Assembly: GCA_016214345.1 (NCBI GenBank) | Contig: JACROR010000032.1 | Location: forward strand, 1 to 35,976 | DNA: 35,976 nt | Direction of reading: 5' to 3' | Source: Candidatus Niyogiibacteriota bacterium | GTDB lineage: Bacteria; Patescibacteriota; Minisyncoccia; JACROR01 | In this document: positions 8,763-17,063 of the stretch, piece by piece | How the letters are laid out: each line of letters opens with the position of its first letter | Position numbering within the stretch: the stretch's first letter is position 1 | Made by a program: the position numbers and the translations under genes | The notes under the pieces: model-generated | Database searches by the model: none | Told to the model about the DNA's origin: nothing | What the model saw: only the letters and a program-made list of their open reading frames with translations

Positions 8763-10009
8763 TGATGCCTATTAAATACAGCATTAAGAGCGCGGCCAAG
8801 GCGATAGTCACCAATAAATCGCGTTCTTTTCTTACGATTTTAGGCATTGTTATAGGTATTGCCGCCATTATTTTAATTATGTCCATTGGCAGGGGGACGG
8901 CTAAATTGATTTTGGGGGAGTTAAGTGGCATGGGGGCTGAAACCATAGTTATACGCCCCGGACGCGAGCCTAAGGGCCCCTCGGATATACCGCAGACTAT
9001 TTTCGCGGATTCATTGAAATCCAGGGATGTAGACGCCTTACGGAAGAAAAGCAATGTTCCCACGCTGGCAGATATTGCTCCGGCGGTTATCGTGCCGGGA
9101 AGCGTTTCTTACGGAAACGAAACATATAAGCCGACCATTTTTGGCTGGTCCGCGGATTTTATGAGAGACGCTTTTAATATTAATCCGGTGGAGGGAAGAT
9201 TTTTTGATGAATCTGAAATAAAGAATAGGGCTGATGTGGTGATTATCGGCGCTAAGGTGAAAAGGGAATTGTTCGGCAACGCCGACGCCGTCGGAGAAAA
9301 TATTAAGATAAAAAATAAGAAATTCAGGGTGATAGGCATCTTGCCGTCACGCGGGCAAATTTCGTTTTTGAACTTGGACGATATGGTCATTGTTCCTTAT
9401 ACTACGGCGCAATTGTATCTTTTGGGCATCACTCATTTTCATGAAATTGTCGTTAAGGCAACGGATCCCACGGTGGTGGAAAGGACGGTACGGGACATAC
9501 AGCTTACTTTGCGCGAGTCGCACGGCATTACGGATCCCGCCAAAGATGATTTTTTTGTGGTGACACAGGAGGGACTGGTAAAACAAATTGGGAACATCAT
9601 GAGCGGGCTTACTTTATTTTTATCTTTGGTGGTGGCGATTGCTTTGGTGGTGGGCGGCATAGGTGTTATGAATATAATGCTGGTATCGGTCACGGAGCGC
9701 ACCCGGGAAATAGGATTGAGAAAGGCGTTGGGCGCCACGGAAAAAGACATAATGCTGCAATTTCTTTTGGAGGCAACCATGCTTACGCTGATTGGGGGAG
9801 CGGTGGGGATTATGTTGGGAGCCATTGGCGCTTTTATATTCCCCATAGTTTTAAGTTTCGCCACGGGGCTTGACTGGTCTTTCAGTTTTCCGGTAGTGGC
9901 CGCGGTGCTTGGCTTGGGAGTCTCGGCGTCGGTCGGATTTATTTTTGGGATTTATCCGGCTTATCAGGCCTCTAAAAAGAGCCCGATGGAGGCTTTAAGA
10001 TACGAGTAA
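8762..10009 (+). CDS. ABC transporter permease, MacB/FtsX type
   Basis: MacB_PCD-type N-terminus and FtsX-type C-terminus (GIGVMNIMLVSVTERTREIGLRKALGATEKDI); start overlaps the upstream stop. Confidence 0.95.
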   Translation: MMPIKYSIKSAAKAIVTNKSRSFLTILGIVIGIAAIILIMSIGRGTAKLILGELSGMGAETIVIRPGREPKGPSDIPQTIFADSLKSRDVDALRKKSNVPTLADIAPAVIVPGSVSYGNETYKPTIFGWSADFMRDAFNINPVEGRFFDESEIKNRADVVIIGAKVKRELFGNADAVGENIKIKNKKFRVIGILPSRGQISFLNLDDMVIVPYTTAQLYLLGITHFHEIVVKATDPTVVERTVRDIQLTLRESHGITDPAKDDFFVVTQEGLVKQIGNIMSGLTLFLSLVVAIALVVGGIGVMNIMLVSVTERTREIGLRKALGATEKDIMLQFLLEATMLTLIGGAVGIMLGAIGAFIFPIVLSFATGLDWSFSFPVVAAVLGLGVSASVGFIFGIYPAYQASKKSPMEALRYE

Positions 10010-10033
10010 AATCTTGTTATAATATATTTAATC

Positions 10034-10573
10034 ATGGGCATAGATTTACATCCTTTTTTGGTTCATTTTCCCATAGCGTTTTTGTTTACATATTGTATTT
10101 TTGAAATATTTCGTTTTAAGCGATTGCTTGCGTTGCCATCATGGTTTTATATAAAAGGCGCGATATTGGGCATCGGAGTTTTAGGAGGCATGGTCGCGCT
10201 ACAGTCCGGAGAATTACTTGAACATAAGTTTGATAGCACCGCGCTTAAGGCGTTAGTAGAGATTCATGCTTTTTGGGGATCTGCCACCATATCTATTTTT
10301 TCTGTTTTGGTCGCGGCTTACGCGGTGCGATGGTTTATTATGGCTGGTTGGGACCAGTCCATTTACCATCTGCCCGTTATAGGAAATATTTTTCGTTTGG
10401 TTTCGCCTATTTTGAATGTTTTGAGCAAATGGCTTATAGATTCGCCGCTTGCCGCGCTGATTGCCATAATTGGTTTAGTCGCTCTTTTAATCACAGGTAC
10501 CTTGGGTGGCGCCATAGTATATGGGCCAAATGCGGACCCGTTTGTTTATTTTGTTTATAATTTATTTTTTTAA
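10034..10573 (+). CDS. DUF2231-like membrane protein
   Basis: MGIDLHPFLVHFPIAFLFTYCIFEIF... with four hydrophobic segments; family assigned by eye. Confidence 0.65.
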   Translation: MGIDLHPFLVHFPIAFLFTYCIFEIFRFKRLLALPSWFYIKGAILGIGVLGGMVALQSGELLEHKFDSTALKALVEIHAFWGSATISIFSVLVAAYAVRWFIMAGWDQSIYHLPVIGNIFRLVSPILNVLSKWLIDSPLAALIAIIGLVALLITGTLGGAIVYGPNADPFVYFVYNLFF

Positions 10574-10575
10574 AT

Positions 10576-10809
10576 ATGTGTTTAGCGACACCGAGCAAAG
10601 TTATAAAAATAGACGGGGACTGGGTGAAGGTAAAATCTTTGAACCATACGCACAGAGCCAATATAAGTCTTTTGAAAAATAAGAGAATTTCTTTAGGCGA
10701 TTATCTTTTGATACACGGCGATTTGGCCATACAAAAATTGCCGGAAGACGAGGCGTTGAAAATTTTGAAAATGATCAATAAAAATTCCGCGCTCTTTAAT
10801 AAAAAATAA
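10576..10809 (+). CDS. hypC: Hydrogenase maturation chaperone HypC/HupF family
   Basis: N-terminal MCLATPSKVIKIDGD and GDYLLIHGDLAIQKLPEDEALKIL. Confidence 0.93.
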   Translation: MCLATPSKVIKIDGDWVKVKSLNHTHRANISLLKNKRISLGDYLLIHGDLAIQKLPEDEALKILKMINKNSALFNKK

Positions 10810-10822
10810 AAAAGGAGATGTG

Positions 10823-11425
10823 ATGGACGGCATAAGAATGTCCTGTGTATATAGTTGGAATTGCGACAAGGCCAAGGGGTTGGGAGTTTCCGATATTTTA
10901 TTGAATTTCGCAAAGAATTCGGAGACGGACGTTCAGAAAATTCAAGAAACGCTTTTTTTGCTGGAAATCGGAAAATTTTATAAGAAGATTGCCGAAATTA
11001 ACTCCATGTCAGACCCTTTTGATAAAAGAATCGTTTCTTATTATTGGACGGGACAGCCGAACTTGGCTGGCGAACTTTGGCATAATTATACGACATTATT
11101 GCCTTTGCTTGCGGTGCCTTTTTCATTTTTAAAAATTGGATTGATTGATAACTGCTTAGCGCGCGCCGGAGAAGTGGTTCGGACGGGAAAGGGCGGTCTG
11201 GTGGCGCGCTATCGTCCTTTGATCAAAAATGAAACGGGACTTGCCATTTCCGAAACATTTCAAGAAAAAAATATTGAAAAAGTGTTTGGCGGCCCTGTTA
11301 AAAAGGGAGATTTGATAATCTTTCATTTTTCTAACTTTACGGGGAAAATAAATTTCCACAACGCCGGCATTTTGGATAAAATAACAAAACAATCCCTGAA
11401 TAAATTTAATGCCGAACATAAATAA
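10823..11425 (+). CDS. Uncharacterised protein, possibly DUF6390-like, next to hypC
   Basis: AAAAAAGGAGATGTG before ATG 10823; ...INSMSDPFDKRIVSYYWTGQPNL...GKGGLVARYRPLI...VKKGDLIIFHFSNF. DUF6390 resemblance is from memory only. Confidence 0.7.
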   Translation: MDGIRMSCVYSWNCDKAKGLGVSDILLNFAKNSETDVQKIQETLFLLEIGKFYKKIAEINSMSDPFDKRIVSYYWTGQPNLAGELWHNYTTLLPLLAVPFSFLKIGLIDNCLARAGEVVRTGKGGLVARYRPLIKNETGLAISETFQEKNIEKVFGGPVKKGDLIIFHFSNFTGKINFHNAGILDKITKQSLNKFNAEHK

Positions 11426-11456
11426 AACAGTCCGCCCCGGGCAGACTGTTTTTTTA
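11425..11456. terminator. Bidirectional intrinsic terminator between convergent operons
   Basis: AAAACAGTCCGCCCCGGGCAGACTGTTTTTTT, A tract on one side and T tract on the other. Confidence 0.85.
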
Positions 11457-11468
11457 TTTGACGCGCGA

Positions 11469-12695
11469 TCAATGTACCGAGCAGGTTATGCATGGATCGT
11501 ATGCCCGGATGAGCATTTCTATTAAATGTTTTAGTTCTTTTTGGCTCGCGTTCGGATATTGTTTTAATAGCGTGGTGGCGGATGTCTCCATGGAAGTGAG
11601 ATTCTGGACAGTGGGCGTGATGATGTTGGCGTAAGTTATAACGCCATTTTTATTTATGCGGACTTCGTGATAAAGACCTCCGCGCGGAGCTTCCACCGCG
11701 CCCACACCCCGCAGAGGCGGATTTTTAGATGGTTTAGCAATGAGGTTGTTTAATTTATTGCGTAGCAGTTCTTCTATTATTTTTATGCCGTCTTCCAGTT
11801 CAAAAACGGTTTCCATTATTTGGGCTAAATTATTGTGGAATGGATTTTGGAAATCAAGTCCTGATTGGAGCGCGATTTTTTGATGGGGACCGTGATACAG
11901 GCGAGCCATGGATCCTACCATGTATTCTCCACCTTTATAGGCGCCAAATTTTGCCGTTGATCCGTTGCGCACTTCTTCTTCTATATTTTTTTTGTAGTCG
12001 GATATTTTGAATTTCGCGCGTTTGTTGGAAATCACTTTTCCATTTTGTTGAGTCAGCAATTCCAGATCAACTTTAAGCCGCGGATAATTCAGACTTTTAA
12101 AAATTTGGAGCAGGGCGCGCGCCTTGGGGATGTTTCGTTTTATTTTATCCTGAAGATTTCTAAGTTCTTTTTCGTTGGGTATTTTGTGAAATCCTCCGAC
12201 AGTGGTTTGCGTGGGATGCACATTTCTGCCCGCTACCACATATGCGATTTCATCGCCTATTTCTTTGAGCGCGAGCGCCATAGCGAATTTTTTCGGGTCT
12301 TTTTGGTTAAGTTCCGTTATCCGGTCAATGCCGATATAGTCGGGAAGCGCGAGAAATACCGCGTGCAATATATGACTTTGCACGTTTTGTCCGATTTGCA
12401 TGAGTCGCCGTAAAAGCTTGGTCTGGTTGCTTATTTTTATTCCCAGCGCCGCTTCCGATGAGGCGAGGGACGCCAAATTATGGGCAATGGGACATACTCC
12501 GCATATGCGCGGAGTTATCCAGTGCATTTCTTCCAGAGTTTTTCCCACGAGTATGCCTTCAAATAAACGTTCGCCCTCCAAGACATTCAATTTAACGAGA
12601 CCCTTTTCCCAGTTAATCGTTAAACTGCCATGGCCTTCTATTTTGGCTATGTATTCTTTCGCCCGTTCCATAATTAAATTCGGTTTTTGCGGCAT
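11469..12695 (-). CDS. hydA: NiFe hydrogenase large (alpha) subunit, group 3b-like
   Basis: L1 motif RICGVCPIAH and C-terminal YDPCITCSVH followed immediately by TGA; operon with delta, gamma and beta subunits. Confidence 0.95.
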   Translation of the reverse strand: MPQKPNLIMERAKEYIAKIEGHGSLTINWEKGLVKLNVLEGERLFEGILVGKTLEEMHWITPRICGVCPIAHNLASLASSEAALGIKISNQTKLLRRLMQIGQNVQSHILHAVFLALPDYIGIDRITELNQKDPKKFAMALALKEIGDEIAYVVAGRNVHPTQTTVGGFHKIPNEKELRNLQDKIKRNIPKARALLQIFKSLNYPRLKVDLELLTQQNGKVISNKRAKFKISDYKKNIEEEVRNGSTAKFGAYKGGEYMVGSMARLYHGPHQKIALQSGLDFQNPFHNNLAQIMETVFELEDGIKIIEELLRNKLNNLIAKPSKNPPLRGVGAVEAPRGGLYHEVRINKNGVITYANIITPTVQNLTSMETSATTLLKQYPNASQKELKHLIEMLIRAYDPCITCSVH

Positions 12696-12705
12696 ATTTA
12701 TGGGG

Positions 12706-13494
12706 TTATTTTTTGTAATTTTTCAACGCTTGTTTGAAGACATTTTTATATTCAGGAATTTGATTGAAAAACATCGTAACATGGTTGTTAATTTCTTTTT
12801 CGGAGGCGAATCGGCGTAAGATTTTCACCAATGCCGGAATGTTCGCTTCTTCGCGTACGCCGAAACATCCGTAGCATGGGCTTCCGCCGGAAATGCAAAT
12901 GGCTTTGCAACCGCCTTGCGTAATGGGGCCGAAGCAGATTTTTTTATGGAGCAGGCGGCATTGGTTTCCGGCTAACTTGCATTCCAGGCATACGGAATAT
13001 CTGCGATAGCGTGGAGTTTTACCGGATAACAACTCTTCCAGAGTTCGCACCAACTCATCTTCGTCAACCGGACAACCGTGAATCATATGGTTAACTTTGA
13101 CGTAAGCCGAAAGGGGAAGCGCGTCTATTCCTTTGGGTTTGTAATTCGCGCCGTAAATTTTCGCGTACCATTTTTTTCGTTCGGACTTGTTCATAATGCC
13201 CGGGATGCCGGCAATGGAAGCGCACGCGCCGAGAGATATTATCAGTTTTGATTTTTCCCGGAGTTCGCGAAGCAGGTCTATTTCGTCTTGAGTGACGGGT
13301 GTGCCTTCAATTATGGCGGCGGCGTAAGGGCCGTCCTTTATTTTTTCTTGGCCCAGCCGCCAATTCACTATATTAAATCTGTCAGCTAAATGGACCAACC
13401 GTTCTTTTATGGATACGAGTTTTACTTCGCACCCCTCGCAGTCTGTAAAATCATAAATCGCTATTTTTAGTTTTTTTGAAAATCTATTTTGCAT
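12706..13494 (-). CDS. hydD: NiFe hydrogenase small (delta) subunit
   Basis: DFTDCEGCEVKL, EGTPVTQDE, SLGACASIAGIPG, HGCPVDEDEL, GGCKAICISGGSPCYGCFG. Confidence 0.95.
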   Translation of the reverse strand: MQNRFSKKLKIAIYDFTDCEGCEVKLVSIKERLVHLADRFNIVNWRLGQEKIKDGPYAAAIIEGTPVTQDEIDLLRELREKSKLIISLGACASIAGIPGIMNKSERKKWYAKIYGANYKPKGIDALPLSAYVKVNHMIHGCPVDEDELVRTLEELLSGKTPRYRRYSVCLECKLAGNQCRLLHKKICFGPITQGGCKAICISGGSPCYGCFGVREEANIPALVKILRRFASEKEINNHVTMFFNQIPEYKNVFKQALKNYKK

Positions 13495-13526
13495 TTTTTG
13501 CTTTGAATTTTTAAATAATATCAGCC

Positions 13527-14354
13527 TTAATCCCAGTTTTTATCTATCTCGTCTAAATTAAATACCGGTCCGTCCGCGCAAACATATTTATTTCCGGTGA
13601 CGCAGTGCTGGCAGCGTCCCACGCCGCATTGCATTTTGCGTTCCATGCTTATAAATATGCGCTTGTCGGAAATGCCCATGGGATTTAACAAATGTTCCAG
13701 GGCGTTTACCATTGGCCCGGGACCGCACATCGCCACCATGGTATTGGCGGGATTTATTTTAAGTTCCAGCAGACATTCGCTTATGAGCCCGGTCCTGCCT
13801 TCCCAGTTGCAAATCGGCTTGTCCACGGTAAGCATTATTTGTATATTTTTTTGCCAGAATTTCATACGGTTTTTCATTAATAAATCCGGGGGGGTCGAGG
13901 CGCCGTATAAAAGATGTACGATTCCGAATTTTGCGCGATTATTTATTATATATTCTATCAGCGCGGCAATGGGCGGCAGGCCGCATCCTCCGGTAATCAT
14001 TATAATGTCTTTGCCGAGGAAGTTTTCTATGGGATAGCCATTACCGTAAGGTCCGCGTAAAGTTATTTTACTCCCTTCTTTCATGTGATGTAGCGCGGAA
14101 GTGGTTTGGCCGATTTTTCGTACCACTATGTCTATATGATTGCGGTTAAGCGGATCAGAGGCGGGGCCGAAAGGCGCTTCTCCGTAGCCCCAAACGCCCG
14201 CCAAAACGAATTGTCCTGGCGTGAAGATTAAACCGTTTTTTTGCGCGGAAAATTTTTTACCATCGGTTCTTTTCAGGCGGAAAAGTTTGACACTGGGCGA
14301 ATGTTCTTCAATTTTGGCTATTTTTACCGATATGGGCGCGTAAATGTTTTGCAT
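13527..14354 (-). CDS. hydG: Hydrogenase gamma subunit, FAD/NAD(P)-binding oxidoreductase with C-terminal [2Fe-2S] motif
   Basis: GPYGNGYPIENFLGKDIIMITGGCGLPP, CGPGPMV, MQCGVGRCQHCVTGNKYVCADGPVF. Confidence 0.94.
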   Translation of the reverse strand: MQNIYAPISVKIAKIEEHSPSVKLFRLKRTDGKKFSAQKNGLIFTPGQFVLAGVWGYGEAPFGPASDPLNRNHIDIVVRKIGQTTSALHHMKEGSKITLRGPYGNGYPIENFLGKDIIMITGGCGLPPIAALIEYIINNRAKFGIVHLLYGASTPPDLLMKNRMKFWQKNIQIMLTVDKPICNWEGRTGLISECLLELKINPANTMVAMCGPGPMVNALEHLLNPMGISDKRIFISMERKMQCGVGRCQHCVTGNKYVCADGPVFNLDEIDKNWD

Positions 14355-14356
14355 AT

Positions 14357-15292
14357 TTATGCGCGGTTAGCGATTTTATATTTTTGCGTTATGTTTATCA
14401 GTATTTTTTCTATGTCAATTCGCGCGGGGCAAGCGGCCTGGCATCTGCCGCAGGCGACGCATTGCGGCTCGCCAAATTCTTCATAACTTCGCGCGAATTT
14501 ATGATAAAACCAGTTGTAATATCTTTCTTTAAGAGTTTTATGAAAATTATGGCCGCCCGCGACGCGGCTGAATTCAGGCAGGGTGCAGGCGGCCCAGTTC
14601 TGGCACCGTTTACAACTTTTACCGGCTATATCCATGGAATCTTCCGTAGAAAAACAATGGCACAAGGGGCACACATAAGCGCAGATTCCGCATCCTAAGC
14701 AGATTTTGGCCAATTCATCCCAAATTTGCGGATAATTTTTCCATGACCAAGCCACCGCGTCTTTAAGCATTTCCGCGTCTTGTAGCAAGAGACGCAGTTT
14801 TGGCATGGTTTTGTTTTCTGCGTATTGGCTGGCAGGAATATTTTTTGACGGACGCGCTAATGCCATTTTTTTAATTAAAACCGTTCCTTTGGCGGTTACT
14901 GGCATTACGGCAAAATCTTTTGGTGATAATTTTTGTAATATTAAATCTCCGCCGGGCGGTATGTTAAATTGTTCGTCAGTCAGCCCTATAATTGTGGTTT
15001 TGGAACGGCGTCGGAAATAGTAGTAATTTTTGTTGGGTCGCGACATTATTTCATCCAAACGAGTTATGGCTTCCAGGTCGCGGAGCGGCAGTCCGAACAG
15101 GATAAACGGCTTTATGGGGGGCAGGGTTTTTAGGCGGCTCTTTTTGATATCAAAATTAAAAGCAGTTTCTTGCGCGGGGAAAAGGTATTGTTTGGGCGCT
15201 AGTATGTTTTTTCGGCAATCTATAACCACGAATTTTTTCTTTAATTCGTTTAGAAAGCCGTTAAGATTTATTTGAAGCGGCGCTGTCGTCAT
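14357..15292 (-). CDS. hydB: Hydrogenase beta subunit, 4Fe-4S sulfur reductase-type
   Basis: CLGCGICAYVCPLCHC and CVACGRCQAACPARIDI; first gene of the hydBGDA-type operon. Confidence 0.93.
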   Translation of the reverse strand: MTTAPLQINLNGFLNELKKKFVVIDCRKNILAPKQYLFPAQETAFNFDIKKSRLKTLPPIKPFILFGLPLRDLEAITRLDEIMSRPNKNYYYFRRRSKTTIIGLTDEQFNIPPGGDLILQKLSPKDFAVMPVTAKGTVLIKKMALARPSKNIPASQYAENKTMPKLRLLLQDAEMLKDAVAWSWKNYPQIWDELAKICLGCGICAYVCPLCHCFSTEDSMDIAGKSCKRCQNWAACTLPEFSRVAGGHNFHKTLKERYYNWFYHKFARSYEEFGEPQCVACGRCQAACPARIDIEKILINITQKYKIANRA

Positions 15293-15298
15293 TTGTTT

Positions 15299-15327
15299 AT
15301 TATAATGCTTATTGGTCGGCTATTCAA
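15299..15327 (-). promoter_or_regulatory. Sigma70-like promoter of the hydrogenase operon
   Basis: Minus strand TTGAAT-N17-TATAAT, then AAACAA and the hydB ATG. Confidence 0.7.
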
Positions 15328-15344
15328 AAATTTATAAGTATTGA

Positions 15345-15376
15345 AAATAAAAAAGGGCATCGCTTTCGCGATGCCC
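15345..15376 (-). terminator. Intrinsic terminator of the 32-aa peptide gene
   Basis: GGGCATCGC TTTC GCGATGCCC perfect 9-bp stem with an A tract on the plus strand (T tract on minus). Confidence 0.85.
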
Positions 15377-15388
15377 GAGGCCGGCATT

Positions 15389-15487
15389 TTATGGCCGTAC
15401 TGTTTTGGCGGATTGGGCAAGGGCGTACAATAGCCCGGTCAAGACGCTGATTTCAATTATGGCTGTGAGCCACATTACTACAAACAT
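15389..15487 (-). CDS. Small membrane peptide (32 aa), not in the ORF track
   Basis: AAAGGAGGTGGTCTG-ATG; MFVVMWLTAIIEISVLTGLLYALAQSAKTVRP; followed by a strong terminator. Confidence 0.7.
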   Translation of the reverse strand: MFVVMWLTAIIEISVLTGLLYALAQSAKTVRP

Positions 15488-15540
15488 CAGACCACCTCCT
15501 TTCTTGGGAAATAGGGAATCTCACTCAATTCTGTTGTATT

Positions 15541-15566
15541 ATATACGATAAATAATATATTGTCAT
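15541..15566 (-). promoter_or_regulatory. Sigma70-like promoter of the 32-aa peptide gene (approximate bounds)
   Basis: Minus strand ATGACA-N17-TATAAT; the -10 hexamer extends a few nt below 15541. Confidence 0.65.
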
Positions 15567-15652
15567 TGGTTCAGGTAATCTCCACACACATATGGCGGTT
15601 TTTTTTATTTAATTTTTTTGTTGTTTAAATGCTCAAAAAAATATAATTTGGA

Positions 15653-15680
15653 TTGCAAAATACGCATTTTTAGGTATAAT
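15653..15680 (+). promoter_or_regulatory. Sigma70-like promoter for the isochorismatase-like gene
   Basis: TTGCAA-N16-TATAAT. Confidence 0.6.
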
Positions 15681-15731
15681 GGCAAAAACGGATAAATGAT
15701 TTTGCACTTTTAAAATTATGAGGAGGCGATT

Positions 15732-16247
15732 ATGGGTATGGCCGTTTTGGTCATTGATATGCAGGATCATTTTTTAAGATCCGTGATTGATGATGTTAAT
15801 GTGTTGATTAACAACCAGATAAAAGTTTTGCATTTTTGCGCGGAGCATGCTATTCCTGTGGCGATTCTGGAATATCATGGCGATGGTCCAACAATCAGTG
15901 CATTGCAGAATAAAATAAATGAAGTACCATGGCACAAAACTTTTATTAAATTACAAGATGACGGATTTAGTAATCCTGAACTTACGCCGTGGCTTAAAGA
16001 GAGGGACGTAGATCGGCTGGTTTTGATGGGCGTAAATTCATGCTTTTGCGTGAAGCAGACGGCTTTGGGTGGCAAATTGCATGGATTTGAGATTGCGACT
16101 TCATCGGCCTTGGTATCGTGCCCTCATGAGGCGGAATCTAGGGAACATCTTGAATTGTATTTCTTTGCCGCCTTTGATTTTCAGTTTAGTTTGGACCAAT
16201 TATTTGAATATATGGCGGCCGCGCCTCAATCCAAGAGCGCTTTTTGA
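15732..16247 (+). CDS. Isochorismatase-like cysteine hydrolase
   Basis: VLVIDMQDHFL, LMGVNSCFCVKQTALGG; AGGAGG ribosome-binding site. Confidence 0.88.
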   Translation: MGMAVLVIDMQDHFLRSVIDDVNVLINNQIKVLHFCAEHAIPVAILEYHGDGPTISALQNKINEVPWHKTFIKLQDDGFSNPELTPWLKERDVDRLVLMGVNSCFCVKQTALGGKLHGFEIATSSALVSCPHEAESREHLELYFFAAFDFQFSLDQLFEYMAAAPQSKSAF

Positions 16248-16260
16248 ATAATTTATACGC

Positions 16261-16290
16261 AACGGCGGAAAAATATCCGTCGTTTTTATT
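16261..16290 (+). terminator. Intrinsic terminator
   Basis: AACGGCGGAAAAATATCCGTCGTTTTTATTTT. Confidence 0.7.
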
Positions 16291-16324
16291 TTGACCAAAT
16301 TTTGCATATAATATGTAAGTACTT

Positions 16325-17056
16325 ATGAAACGCCAAAGAAATATATACGATCCAAAATCGGACAAGCCGTTTAAATTAAGCCGGAGCAAGTTGGAGCTTT
16401 TTACGGAGTGCCCGCGCTGTTTTTATTTAGATCGTAGATTAGGGGTGGGGCGTCCGTCCGGATTTCCTTTCACTTTAAATACCGCGGTGGACTCGCTTTT
16501 AAAAAAAGAATTTGACATACATCGCGCCAAAGGCGAGCCGCATCCGCTGATGCGGGAATACAACATTCCGGCAATTCCTTTCGCGCACGGCGATTTGGAC
16601 AAGTGGCGGGAGAATTTCGTGGGCGTGCAGTATTGGCACGAGCCGACCAAGTTTATCATCACCGGAGCGGTGGATGACATTTGGATAAATCATGGAGGGG
16701 AGCTTATGGTCGTGGATTACAAGGCAACCAGCACCACTAAAGAAATTTCTTTGGAAAGCGAATATCGGCAGGCGTATAAAAGGCAGATGGAAATTTACCA
16801 GTGGCTGCTTCGCCGCAACGGCTTTTCCGTGTCAGATGTGGGATATTTTGTTTATGTTAATGGTAAGGCGGATAAAAAGGCTTTTGACAAAAAATTGGAA
16901 TTTGATGTGCAATTGTTGCTCTATAAAGGGAATGACGATTGGGTGGAAAAAACTATTTTCGCCGCGCATAAATGCCTTAATTCCGGAAAAATGCCCAAGC
17001 CAAAAGATTCATGCGCGTATTGCGAGTATGTAAAAGACGCGGTATCGGAGTTATAA
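16325..17056 (+). CDS. PD-(D/E)XK nuclease superfamily protein (RecB/Cas4-like)
   Basis: LSRSKLELFTECPRCFYLD, GAVDDIWINHGGELMVVDYKAT, QMEIYQWLL, CAYCEY. Confidence 0.85.
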   Translation: MKRQRNIYDPKSDKPFKLSRSKLELFTECPRCFYLDRRLGVGRPSGFPFTLNTAVDSLLKKEFDIHRAKGEPHPLMREYNIPAIPFAHGDLDKWRENFVGVQYWHEPTKFIITGAVDDIWINHGGELMVVDYKATSTTKEISLESEYRQAYKRQMEIYQWLLRRNGFSVSDVGYFVYVNGKADKKAFDKKLEFDVQLLLYKGNDDWVEKTIFAAHKCLNSGKMPKPKDSCAYCEYVKDAVSEL

Positions 17057-17063
17057 TAATTGC

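Noticed and set aside
11454-11474. TGA after the hydrogenase His as selenocysteine or recoded Gly (SR1/Gracilibacteria code).
   Set aside because: TGA acts as a normal stop in other genes here (e.g. mutM at 22554), and no in-frame TGA is needed inside conserved proteins. No SECIS was identified.
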